Positions 1-8,133 of a DNA stretch of 64,000 nucleotides are shown in pieces. Numbering within the stretch: position 1 is the first letter of the stretch; every line of letters starts with the position of its first letter. The position numbers were made by a program, and so were the translations under genes. A model generated the notes under the pieces. That model made no database searches, was not told the origin of the DNA, and was given only the letters and a program-made list of their open reading frames with translations. The stretch lies in the NCBI GenBank assembly GCA_017937305.1, contig JAGBDV010000001.1, positions 1 through 64,000 of the forward strand. The letters are read 5' to 3'. The DNA is from Bacilli bacterium (GTDB taxonomy: Bacteria; Bacillota_I; Bacilli_A; ML615J-28; CAG-313).

Positions 1-80
1 AACTTTTCTTCATCAATATTTTCAGTTTCAATTTCAATTGAATATTTAGTAGTCACCTTATAAATAACTTTCTTTTTCAT
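1..80 (-). CDS. Partial small protein of unknown function (N-terminus only)
   Basis: Only 26 codons are visible, starting at the ATG at position 80 and running off the left edge. The N-terminus reads MKKKVIYKVTTKYSIEIE and is rich in Lys and Glu; I do not recognise a family. A strong ribosome site (AAGGAGG, 90-96) lies 9 bases upstream of the ATG, so translation is credible. That site can pair with an upstream repeat, and a leader ORF and terminator precede it, so expression is probably conditional. No function can be given. Confidence 0.6.
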   Translation of the reverse strand, partial: MKKKVIYKVTTKYSIEIETENIDEEK

Positions 81-88
81 AATAAAAA

Positions 89-142
89 ACCTCCTTGTGA
101 ATTTCTAAATTTTCAAAAAAACTTAAAAATCCGCAAGGAGGT
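89..142 (-). promoter_or_regulatory. Inverted repeat that can sequester the ribosome site of the partial gene
   Basis: In the minus-strand transcript, ACCTCCTTG (142 to 134) is a perfect 9-base complement of CAAGGAGGT (97 to 89). The second arm contains the ribosome site of the gene that starts at 80. The loop is 36 bases. This arrangement is known from translational attenuators; regulation here is inferred. Confidence 0.55.
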
Positions 143-173
143 CCACGAATATATAAATTAATACAAATTCTGC

Positions 174-223
174 AAACAAAAAGGCAATCATAGTTAGATA
201 CTAGGTATCTAGCCATAATTGCC
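174..223 (-). terminator. Intrinsic terminator after the leader ORF
   Basis: An imperfect long hairpin (outer arms GGCAAT at 183-188 and ATTGCC at 218-223, inner arms TAGATAC and GTATCTA) is followed on the minus strand by TTTTTG. It sits between a 20-codon leader ORF and the partial gene at 1-80, so it may act as an attenuator. Confidence 0.6.
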
Positions 224-257
224 AGTTTATTTAAAATATTTAATTGTATAATACAGT

Positions 258-320
258 CTACGTATTATCATAGCAACCGCTACGTATTCGAAGCGGCGTA
301 ATGTCGTTTGTCCAACGCAT
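258..320 (-). CDS. Short leader-type peptide, 20 aa
   Basis: An ATG at 320 is preceded by the strong ribosome site AAAGGAGGG and opens a 20-codon frame beginning MRWTNDITPLRI and ending CYDNT. It is less AT-rich than its surroundings. I do not recognise it. The terminator at 174-223 and the sequestered ribosome site of the next gene follow on the same strand, which fits a leader peptide controlling a downstream gene. Upstream (about 340-440) are small hairpins and a 2x direct repeat ATTAGTGTATAA, possible regulatory sites. A chance ORF is possible, but the ribosome site argues against it. Confidence 0.45.
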   Translation of the reverse strand: MRWTNDITPLRIRSGCYDNT

Positions 321-511
321 TAAATAATCCCTCCTTTGTAATCTTATTTAATAAGATTATAAATTTTAAGATTTTTAATATTAATGCGTATAATCTAAAA
401 CTATTACGCATATAATATTAGTTTATACACTAATATTATACACTAATGGGTTTGTAAAAAATTGTCTAATATTATCTTCATTATAACAATCATTATAAAA
501 TTTGATATAAC

Positions 512-739
512 TTATTTTGATTTTTCAATTAAATCTTTACCTTTAAAATAACAAGCAGTTCCAATTAGTTCAAGAAATCCAAATATAAATATAACTCCTA
601 AATATTGTTTTATATTTGCTTTATCAATTATATTATCAATTAGATCATATAAACCTAAAATCACACCTAGTATCCAAAATAAAATGCCTGCAAACTTAAA
701 ATAATGGCCTAATGAATTACTATTCGACGGGTATCTCAC
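512..739 (-). CDS. Small two-TM membrane protein, 75 aa
   Basis: The frame encodes a short protein with two hydrophobic stretches: about residues 15-33 (containing FAGILFWILGVILGLY) and 46-64 (LGVIFIFGFLELIGTACYF). A Lys/Glu-rich tail follows. I place the start at GTG 739 because GAGGA (744-748) lies at good spacing; a TTG at 751 would have no ribosome site. No family is recognised and no operon partner is evident. The IS110 element lies upstream. Confidence 0.6.
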   Translation of the reverse strand: MRYPSNSNSLGHYFKFAGILFWILGVILGLYDLIDNIIDKANIKQYLGVIFIFGFLELIGTACYFKGKDLIEKSK

Positions 740-803
740 GAGTATCCTCAAACAATTATCTTACTTCTTTTTTATTTTAGTAACTTCATTATATCATAAT
801 TTA

Positions 804-966
804 TTAGCATAGTCCACCATTACAACCAGTTAAAATAATATTAACTAACATTTTCTCTATTAATTTAACTATTGATTCCTCTTCCACTTCCTCAATAACA
901 AAATATGTTATTTCTTTACTTTCTGAATAATATTCAGTTTTAACTTCTTTTTTACCTATAATCTTT
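804..966 (-). pseudogene. Coding remnant without a start codon
   Basis: An open frame of about 54 codons ends at TAA (804-806) with the tail LTGCNGGLC. It has coding-like composition, with stretches such as KKEVKTEYYSESKEITYFV and EEVEEESIVKLIEKML. The frame opens after an upstream TAA and has no ATG, GTG or TTG at its beginning. It lies beside the IS110 element, so it may be the 3' end of a gene broken by insertion or deletion. The product is unknown. Confidence 0.35.
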
Positions 967-1074
967 TCCTGGTATAATTAAAATATAATTAAATATTTTA
1001 TAATTTAATTATTTAAAACTATATTTTTCCTTTCTCTAGAGCCTTTTATTATTTATCGATAATTTACCCTATGG

Positions 1075-1080
1075 TATAAT
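1075..1080 (+). promoter_or_regulatory. Extended -10 promoter of the IS110 leader RNA
   Basis: TGGTATAAT (1072-1080) is an extended -10 element with a poor -35. Its expected start point, near 1087, coincides with the first arm of the closing stem of the candidate bridge RNA. Confidence 0.5.
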
Positions 1081-1085
1081 TATAT

Positions 1086-1250
1086 TGTATCGTGGATTAG
1101 TATTTTTTTCCTACAGCGATTGACTGTTTCAGAGAGGCTCTAACCACGATCTTAATAATTGTTGATGAGTTAGCTAACGCTTTTGACGTTTTATCGACTA
1201 CCAGGTTACATTAGTTAAGATTTATTCGTGGTTTAAATACGATACAAAAT
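1086..1250 (+). ncRNA. Candidate IS110 bridge RNA (leader RNA)
   Basis: The non-coding leader folds into nested stems by eye. TTGTATCGT (1085-1093) can pair with ACGATACAA (1239-1247). Alternatively, ATCGTGG plus TTAG (1089-1100) pairs with CTAACCACGAT (1140-1150), enclosing a large loop. A second domain is closed by GTTGAT (1161-1166) and ATCGAC (1193-1198), with AACG/CGTT inside. Two internal loops upstream of an IS110 transposase is the layout known for bridge RNAs, which carry target and donor guides. AGGCTCTA (1135-1142) is complementary to TAGAGCCT in the left flank (1037-1044). The RNA assignment is inferred from position and folding. Confidence 0.5.
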
Positions 1251-1278
1251 ATTACATTTCAAAGGTGGTGTTTATTTA

Positions 1279-2463
1279 ATGTCTATTTTTTATTATGTTG
1301 GCTTAGATATTTCTAAGTTCAAACATGATGGCTACATTATTGATGAAAGTGGTAGTATCATCAATAATTGCTTTACTTTTCCAAATGATCAAACTGGTTT
1401 TGATTATCTTAAATCAATACTTTTATCTCTTGGCCCTAGTAAAGAGAATATTTTTATTGGTCTAGAATCAACCGGTCATTATGGAAAGCTATTAAAGAAG
1501 TTTTTAACTTCTCATAATTATAATTTCATGGAAATCAATCCTATTCATACAGCTAATTTTAGAAAAGCTTTAAACGTTGCTAAAATTAAAAATGATAAAA
1601 TTGACTCAAAAATCATTATTACTACTATGCGTGAGCTTGGGTTTAAAAAGAAAGAATCTAGAAAACCCGAATATGATAAACTTAAACTTTTATACAGAGA
1701 ACATATTGATTACACAAATCAAAAAGCTAAATATTTAGTTAAACTAAACAATTATTGTGATAAATGTTTCCCTGAACTTCAAAGCGTAATTGAAATAAAA
1801 TCTGAGGTTGCTAAATATTTAATATCAAAGTTTCCTAATCTTAAATCTATAGTTAAAGCAAATAAAGAAAAGTTGTTTTCTAAACTTTACTCTATTTCTA
1901 GAGGGAGGTTATCAAGAAGTTCTTTTGATAAAATTATTGATTTATCTAAAAATACTATTGGTGTTCCTGATGAAATTGAATATCAACTAGCTATTCTTGC
2001 AATTAAAACAATAGAAAGTGTTAATATTTGTCTTAAAAAGATAGAATCACAAATTGAATCAATTTTAGATATCATTGATACTCCTCTAAAAGGGATTAAA
2101 GGTGTTGGAATCGTTTCTGTTGCAGCTATAATTGGTGAATATGGTTTATTTGAAACATTCGACAACTCGGAACAGGCATTAAAATTCGCGGGTATTATAC
2201 CAAATTTAGATCAATCAGGCACTAAATCAACTTATGGTAAAATGGCAAAATGTGGGTCACATTTATTAAGACGAACTTTAATGAACTTAATGCTTCCTTT
2301 ACGTCAATCACAGCCTTATTTTTATGAACTTTATCATAAAAAAAGACAGAATGGAAAACATGATCGTGTTGCTTGTTCTCATATGGTTAATAAATTTATA
2401 CGAATAGTTTTTTATTTAACCAAAAACAATAAATCATTTAATCCTTCTGTCTTAAATCAGTAG
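1279..2463 (+). CDS. IS110-family transposase (DEDD recombinase), 394 aa
   Basis: This is the recombinase of an IS110-type element. The N-terminal RuvC-like DEDD domain shows GLDISKFKH (about 8-16), LESTGHY (about 62-68) and INPIHTANFRKA followed by KNDKIDSK. The C-terminal Transposase_20 domain shows IKGVGIVSVAAIIGEYG, then IIPNLDQSGTKSTYGKM with the Ser-Gly expected to hold the catalytic serine, then GSHLLRRTLM. A central helical region separates them. Length is normal and the frame is intact. AAAGGTGG lies a few bases upstream of the ATG. It is one of very few plus-strand genes in the window, consistent with a recent insertion. Its upstream leader fits a bridge RNA. Confidence 0.93.
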   Translation: MSIFYYVGLDISKFKHDGYIIDESGSIINNCFTFPNDQTGFDYLKSILLSLGPSKENIFIGLESTGHYGKLLKKFLTSHNYNFMEINPIHTANFRKALNVAKIKNDKIDSKIIITTMRELGFKKKESRKPEYDKLKLLYREHIDYTNQKAKYLVKLNNYCDKCFPELQSVIEIKSEVAKYLISKFPNLKSIVKANKEKLFSKLYSISRGRLSRSSFDKIIDLSKNTIGVPDEIEYQLAILAIKTIESVNICLKKIESQIESILDIIDTPLKGIKGVGIVSVAAIIGEYGLFETFDNSEQALKFAGIIPNLDQSGTKSTYGKMAKCGSHLLRRTLMNLMLPLRQSQPYFYELYHKKRQNGKHDRVACSHMVNKFIRIVFYLTKNNKSFNPSVLNQ

Positions 2464-2782
2464 TCCACAACAACTACTTTAATTATTATATCATAGTGAT
2501 TTAAAAACAAAAAGATTTTTAATATTTTTATTAATGAAATACCTTTTTTGAAAAATTATGGGTATAACTTTTTGTATACTCTAATTATGAAAAACTTAAT
2601 ATTTTTTATTTTATTATTGACTTGTTATAGTTAGTCTCTCTTTCTTTTAATGGCCAAAAGCGAAACTGGGATACCCTGGTTTCGCTTCTTTACCACTAAA
2701 TATAAGAAAGGATGAAACTGAGATAATCAGCTCCACCCTTAATGTTAAAAGTGATATTAATTTATTAATTATGTTTGTAACT
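2464..2782. other. Intergenic region between the IS110 transposase and cassette A
   Basis: No gene is seen. It should contain the IS right end. A short hairpin GTATA...TATAC lies around 2550-2580 and a strong hairpin at 2658-2687. Confidence 0.5.
2652..2687 (-). terminator. Strong hairpin, probable terminator of the cassette A operon
   Basis: AAGCGAAAC (2658-2666) pairs with GTTTCGCTT (2679-2687), with GGG/CCC inside. On the minus strand it is followed by TTTTGG. It lies about 95 bases beyond the stop of the last cassette A gene. The T-run is short, so termination is likely but not certain. Confidence 0.5.
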
Positions 2783-3358
2783 TTAATCATAAATAACATC
2801 ATTTTCATATCCTAATGTACCACCGAAGCAATATGAATTAATAATTTTTTCTATTACATCTTCATATTGTTCATCATATAAGCGAAGTAATAATATATAA
2901 TCTCCTTTTTCTCGATTAATATATGCATTAATTTTCAAAACACTAAAAATCTCTTTTTCATCGGAAAATATATATTTTTCAATAGAATTTGAATAAATTT
3001 TAACTCTATCATAATTTTCATTGACTTTTATAGCGTATTCTACTTCATATTTATTATTAAATGATAAATCATTCCCTATGTAAAGCCAATCATTATTTTT
3101 ATATATAGAACTCACATATCCTTGTACAATTTGTTCTGCTATTACTTCTTTTGTATCTTTATTAATTAATGTTATTATACCATCATCAATAATAAACTCC
3201 CATTCATTAGGTATTTTAATGGTTCCTCTTAAAGTGCTATTTGTTGGGATTTTAGTTGTATAAAATCCTTCATAATTTTCATCATAAAAATTAAACAATC
3301 GACATCCACTTAAAAATAATATAAAGAATAAGAGAATTATTAAATTAATTTTTTTCAT
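2783..3358 (-). CDS. Lipoprotein downstream of RHS-A; candidate immunity protein, 191 aa
   Basis: The N-terminus has a basic start, a hydrophobic core and the lipobox LSGC at about residues 16-19, so it is a predicted lipoprotein on the outer face of the membrane. The mature part is rich in Asp, Asn, Tyr and beta-type sequence; I recognise no domain. It starts 12 bases after the RHS-A stop and has the ribosome site AAGGAAGG. It occupies the slot that a SUKH-3 immunity protein holds in cassette B. That position suggests immunity to the RHS-A tip, and an extracytoplasmic one would fit a toxin acting at the envelope. Function is inferred from position alone. Confidence 0.65.
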   Translation of the reverse strand: MKKINLIILLFFILFLSGCRLFNFYDENYEGFYTTKIPTNSTLRGTIKIPNEWEFIIDDGIITLINKDTKEVIAEQIVQGYVSSIYKNNDWLYIGNDLSFNNKYEVEYAIKVNENYDRVKIYSNSIEKYIFSDEKEIFSVLKINAYINREKGDYILLLRLYDEQYEDVIEKIINSYCFGGTLGYENDVIYD

Positions 3359-3370
3359 ATATACCTTCCT

Positions 3371-6300
3371 TTATTTAAATATAGTTATTTTAGGTAATGG
3401 CGTTTTAAAAATGTCTATAAAATCATTAACTGCCCCCATAATTTTACTAGCAATCCATTCACTTAACATTGCCGTATCATCTTCAGATGTAGGTCCCATA
3501 TCAGCCCCATCCATTGCATGGCTATTGCCAGCTAAATAAAATAAATAATGGGCTTGCAGTTCAATATATAATCCCAATATAGTCCTAGAGTCTTCATCTT
3601 TATAATACGTATTCTTTAAAAAATAAGCATACAATCCTGCATTCCAAAAACTATAATTAGGGTTATCCTGAAATTTAAATCTTGTGTCAGTTGCCATCTT
3701 AATTGATGAAAAAAGCAACGGTATATTAGCAAGAGAAACTGGCAAATCTCCATATAACATTCCTAATAACGAATATCCTATTCTTTTCCATCCAGTTATA
3801 CCAAATGATGTACATCTATCATATGCTGTTATAAATCCTTTTCTTATATACAATCCAATTAATTTACCTACATTTGATTTATAAATTGGATTAGGTACAA
3901 TCATATGCCCACTCGGATCTGCATAAGAAATAGGATTATTTGCACAGTAGCAGTATAGATTTAATCCATTTACACTTTCAGGATCTAAATATTCAATATC
4001 ATCAGGACTAATAAATCTACATAATTCCGGTGAATAATACCTTGAGGATAACCAAAACCATCCTGTTTCTTCATCATAATAGTAACCTTTATATCTAATA
4101 GGATTCAAATTCATAATTTGTAAATTTGTATAAACATTTGATACATTTTGCGAATTGCAAATTATTTCTTGATTTCCATATGCATCATACACATACCTAC
4201 CTACTAAGTTATAACTTTCATCAACTATTCCTATAACACTATTATCATAGTTTTTAATATAATAGAATGTTTTATTAACAACACCATCTTTAACAAGAAC
4301 GAATCCTAACAATCCATCTTTATCATATAAATATAATAGTGTTTCATTTTTTCTTACTTCTTTTAATAATTTATTATCATCATAGTAATAATATATATCA
4401 TAATTATTACTATTATTATTGCCATATGAAACACTTTTGCGATATCTAAGTCCATTTATTAAATTATATTCAAAATTTATTGTTTTTGAGATATCACCTA
4501 TTGAATTTAATCTATTTTTATTCCAATTTAATAAATATTGATATTCTATAATATTATCTTTAATTTTAGTTATTGATACACAATCTCTTGTAGTATTATC
4601 ATATCCTAAAGAAATGTTATAATCATTTGATACAATATTTGTTAATAAGCCTTTTTCATATAAATAATTAATATTATTTAATGTTCCATCTTTTTTTGTA
4701 TGAATGATATTATTAATTGATCCATCTGCATAATATGAAAATTCTTTAGTTCCAAAATATGATGTATCTTTAGTTAATTGCTCATTTATATCATATTCAT
4801 ATGAATTATCATAACTATAATCTTGACCTTCAATCCTAAATTTTATTGGATTACTAGTGATTTTGTCATTATAATCATAAGCAAAAGTTGATTCAACTGA
4901 AAATCCGCTTTCAACAGGATTAATAGTTATCTTTTCAAGTCTTCTTGTTTCTGTATTATATGAATTAGTAACATTAAATTTTTTTGTATTATTAGAATAT
5001 TTATTTTCTAATTCTTTTTTTGTTAATCTTCCGTATCCATCATAATAATATTCTGTTTCTATTAATCCAGCTTTATTTAAAACTTTAATTGTTGTCTTAT
5101 CAATTTGCGATTCTAGCACGTTATTACTTCTTACTTGTCTAAACTCTAATAAATTTTCAGGGTCAGTTTTATTAAAATTATTTTCTACATTCTGATTATT
5201 AAACCTATAATTTACATCATCATATCCAATTGCAAATTGCTTATAACTTATTTTATCAATTTCAGTTTCTTTTGTCAATACATATTCTTTATTTGAATAA
5301 TCACTAATTGATGTATAATCTTCATTTTCAGGATTTAATAATGGAAAGTACATTTGTTTTTGTATTAAATTATCATTATTTTTCATTTGATATTTTTCTG
5401 CTATATTTAATCTTTCATCTTTTACTATATTATAACTTATAACATTATTTAAATTATCTGGAGATTCTGTATCAACATCATATAAACAAGATAATACTTC
5501 TTCATTATTATGTTTAATTGAAATCAATTTATTTTTACTATTATATGTACTTGTAAATATATTATTACCATTTTCTTCTTCTAAAATAGTTAAAATTTCA
5601 TTATCAACCTCATCTTTAAACAGCTTTCTATTATTAAAAATATTTGTAAATAAATTTCCTTGATTATTAAATGTTTTAATCATAGTTGATTGTGCTCTAT
5701 TATATTTATTATTTAATAATAAAGGAGTATGATCAAATTGGTAAATAATGTTATTAGTATCATCATAATCAGCATGTGAACTTGTCTTAAATTCTACTAC
5801 TTTTCCGCTACCACTATATTTAATAAAATTACTATTTCCATTTGTTCTTTTTACTTCCACAATATTTTCATTAAAAATATCATATACATAATCAGTTATT
5901 CTGTCATCTTCAGAACTATTTTTAGAACTAATAAGTTCTTTTACTAATACACAATCATTATCATATACTAAATTAATAACTTTATTTAATTGAGTAATAC
6001 AAAATTGACTTGGATATATACTATAAGATAATGTATAATACGGTTCAGTAGAATTTTGATCCGTAAAATAAACATTAATTAGATCATCGTAATCATCATA
6101 TTCATAACAAATAGTAATATTTTTTGAAGTTTCTTCTTCTATAATTTTACCTAATAAATCATATTTTTCATATGAATTATTTGTAATTAAAGTTACATCA
6201 TCTCCACTATATATTCTTTTCTCTCCGGTTTTTCTAATATACATATATTTTACATTTTCTTGATTTATAATTTCTGTTTCGAAGCTATATATTGTATTAA

Positions 6301-8131
6301 CTACTTCAATATCATATTGCAAGGCATTCCTTAATAATAAATCATAGTTATTTAAGTTAATTTCTGTTACTCCATCAGTCAATTTTATAATAATATTTGT
6401 AGCATATCTTTTATATCTTCCATTATCAAATGAAACAATATGGTAAGTTGAATCATTTTCAAAATAATCTTTTTTTAATTGTAATAAATCATTAAAACTT
6501 AATCTAGTAGATGACCATATTAATTCATTAATAGTATATGTATTATCATTATCTTGAATAGAACAACTAATCATATCAATATCATTAATATTAATTTCTT
6601 CATTAGTTGTTTTGTTTACAAGTATTACATCACTATGAGTGCCTGCTTTTAATTTTAAATCAGAGATTAATAATGGACAATTATCAGCAGGTAATAATTC
6701 TTCATCATACGAAAATTTAAGTTTTAAATTTTTGAATTGAAGGTCATTTATAGTAATTGACATATTTAATTTTTGCCAAGCGTTCACCGCATCTTTATTT
6801 AAATATCCATAACCACATACACTTTCTTCATCATCACTGTTGATAACTAATACTTTAACTTTATCAGATAATAGTTCTATATTAAGATACACTAAACACG
6901 ATAAATCATAATAATTAACTCCCAAAAAGTTATTTAGTAAGTTACTTTTAAATTCAGCAAAATAATTTTCATTAGTATCTTTAATAGATAGTGTATCAGA
7001 TGTTAATGAATATGCATTTCTATTATTAATGCAAATTGTGCTTGAACCAGTTGGCATTACATCTAATCCAAATTTATTTGTCTCATCTTTAAAATGTGAT
7101 TCATCAACTTGTTCTAAGGCAGTTGTAAATCTTCCTTCACTATCATAAAAATAAACAATAGTTACATTATTACTATTTGTAACATTTGTTTTATGATTTG
7201 TTGGAAGATATGAAATTGTTAATGATTCAATGGTATCTAATTTATTAATATCATCTTCATTAAAAACAAATTGTTTATCACTTAAATACTTATCATCACC
7301 TAATATAAATTCACTACCTAAATATTCATCTACTTCAGCCATAATTGGAATTATTTTGACATTATATGAATCTAAAGAAACCACTTTATTTCCTAAATAA
7401 ACAAAATCAATTTCTTGACACTTATTGTAAGAAATCATTTTAGTAATATTATGTGCTGAATTATATTCATATTTAAATATTTTCTTTTCGCCTTTATAAG
7501 TTGTTTTCTTTACATAAATTAAATTTTCATTTTCATCATAGTAATATTCTAAATTATATTTATTTTTATGATCACCATATATAGAACATGTTTTAATTAA
7601 TCCATCATCATAATATGCAAATTCTATTCTATTTTGGACTTCCCTTGTATCATAATAACTCACTACTTGATTTTTACTATTATATGATATAACTTTTGAA
7701 AAGTTTTTATAATTAATTCTTGTTAATCTCTCATTAACAAATTTTAATTCTACACCATTTTGCATAGTAATTGTTTGAGTTGAAGAATCAAATATAAAGT
7801 TTAATCCACTTGTATCATAATATTTTGTTCCGGTTAATAACTTAAATTCATGTTTCATTCCAACTTCATCAATATAATAATACACATCTTGAATTTTATA
7901 AATATATTGTTCAATATCTAATTTCCACTTATTTCCACATTTACTACTTAATCCACTAGGTAAACTAAAGTGTGAATTATATACATGATTAACTCTTAAA
8001 TTATAACTTTCAATATTAATATTAGCATCTGGAGTTGAAAATAATAATCTACCTGTAAAAGTATTAATACTGCCTTGTCCATTACCTAATTCAAAAGATA
8101 ACTCCTTTTGAAAATTTTTACTATTATCCAT
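3371..8131 (-). CDS. RHS-repeat polymorphic toxin A, about 1586 aa
   Basis: A giant RHS/YD-repeat shell protein. The N-terminus (MDNSKNFQKELSFELGNG) has no signal peptide. A beta-jelly-roll-like insert lies around residues 380-500, followed by dense YD repeats such as YYYDGYGRLTKKEL. The conserved RHS core spans about 1343-1410 (NPIRYKGYYYDEETG ... RYYSPELCRFISPDD ... NPISYADPSGHM). The 176-residue tip beyond it (1411-1586) is the expected toxin. It holds GMLYGDLPVSLANIP and AGNSHAMDGADMGP, but I recognise no family. I choose the second ATG (8131), which matches the cassette B start and has GGATGG at good spacing; the ATG at 8143 lies inside the ligase stop region. The ligase precedes it and a lipoprotein follows. 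Confidence 0.88.
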   Translation of the reverse strand: MDNSKNFQKELSFELGNGQGSINTFTGRLLFSTPDANINIESYNLRVNHVYNSHFSLPSGLSSKCGNKWKLDIEQYIYKIQDVYYYIDEVGMKHEFKLLTGTKYYDTSGLNFIFDSSTQTITMQNGVELKFVNERLTRINYKNFSKVISYNSKNQVVSYYDTREVQNRIEFAYYDDGLIKTCSIYGDHKNKYNLEYYYDENENLIYVKKTTYKGEKKIFKYEYNSAHNITKMISYNKCQEIDFVYLGNKVVSLDSYNVKIIPIMAEVDEYLGSEFILGDDKYLSDKQFVFNEDDINKLDTIESLTISYLPTNHKTNVTNSNNVTIVYFYDSEGRFTTALEQVDESHFKDETNKFGLDVMPTGSSTICINNRNAYSLTSDTLSIKDTNENYFAEFKSNLLNNFLGVNYYDLSCLVYLNIELLSDKVKVLVINSDDEESVCGYGYLNKDAVNAWQKLNMSITINDLQFKNLKLKFSYDEELLPADNCPLLISDLKLKAGTHSDVILVNKTTNEEININDIDMISCSIQDNDNTYTINELIWSSTRLSFNDLLQLKKDYFENDSTYHIVSFDNGRYKRYATNIIIKLTDGVTEINLNNYDLLLRNALQYDIEVVNTIYSFETEIINQENVKYMYIRKTGEKRIYSGDDVTLITNNSYEKYDLLGKIIEEETSKNITICYEYDDYDDLINVYFTDQNSTEPYYTLSYSIYPSQFCITQLNKVINLVYDNDCVLVKELISSKNSSEDDRITDYVYDIFNENIVEVKRTNGNSNFIKYSGSGKVVEFKTSSHADYDDTNNIIYQFDHTPLLLNNKYNRAQSTMIKTFNNQGNLFTNIFNNRKLFKDEVDNEILTILEEENGNNIFTSTYNSKNKLISIKHNNEEVLSCLYDVDTESPDNLNNVISYNIVKDERLNIAEKYQMKNNDNLIQKQMYFPLLNPENEDYTSISDYSNKEYVLTKETEIDKISYKQFAIGYDDVNYRFNNQNVENNFNKTDPENLLEFRQVRSNNVLESQIDKTTIKVLNKAGLIETEYYYDGYGRLTKKELENKYSNNTKKFNVTNSYNTETRRLEKITINPVESGFSVESTFAYDYNDKITSNPIKFRIEGQDYSYDNSYEYDINEQLTKDTSYFGTKEFSYYADGSINNIIHTKKDGTLNNINYLYEKGLLTNIVSNDYNISLGYDNTTRDCVSITKIKDNIIEYQYLLNWNKNRLNSIGDISKTINFEYNLINGLRYRKSVSYGNNNSNNYDIYYYYDDNKLLKEVRKNETLLYLYDKDGLLGFVLVKDGVVNKTFYYIKNYDNSVIGIVDESYNLVGRYVYDAYGNQEIICNSQNVSNVYTNLQIMNLNPIRYKGYYYDEETGWFWLSSRYYSPELCRFISPDDIEYLDPESVNGLNLYCYCANNPISYADPSGHMIVPNPIYKSNVGKLIGLYIRKGFITAYDRCTSFGITGWKRIGYSLLGMLYGDLPVSLANIPLLFSSIKMATDTRFKFQDNPNYSFWNAGLYAYFLKNTYYKDEDSRTILGLYIELQAHYLFYLAGNSHAMDGADMGPTSEDDTAMLSEWIASKIMGAVNDFIDIFKTPLPKITIFK

Positions 8132-8133
8132 AA

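Larger units (their letters stand above)
1045..2520 (+). mobile_element. IS110-family insertion element (ends approximate)
   Basis: The element comprises a structured non-coding leader of about 200 bases and a 394-residue DEDD transposase. IS110 elements lack terminal inverted repeats, so the ends cannot be read off this sequence. The left end is placed before the leader promoter and the right end shortly after the transposase stop. Both are estimates. Confidence 0.6.

Noticed and set aside
3371-3901. Lipase-like reading of AGNSHA in the RHS-A tip
   Set aside because: The GxSxG motif is not complete and no Asp/His partner or lipase context is evident, so no enzyme was assigned.
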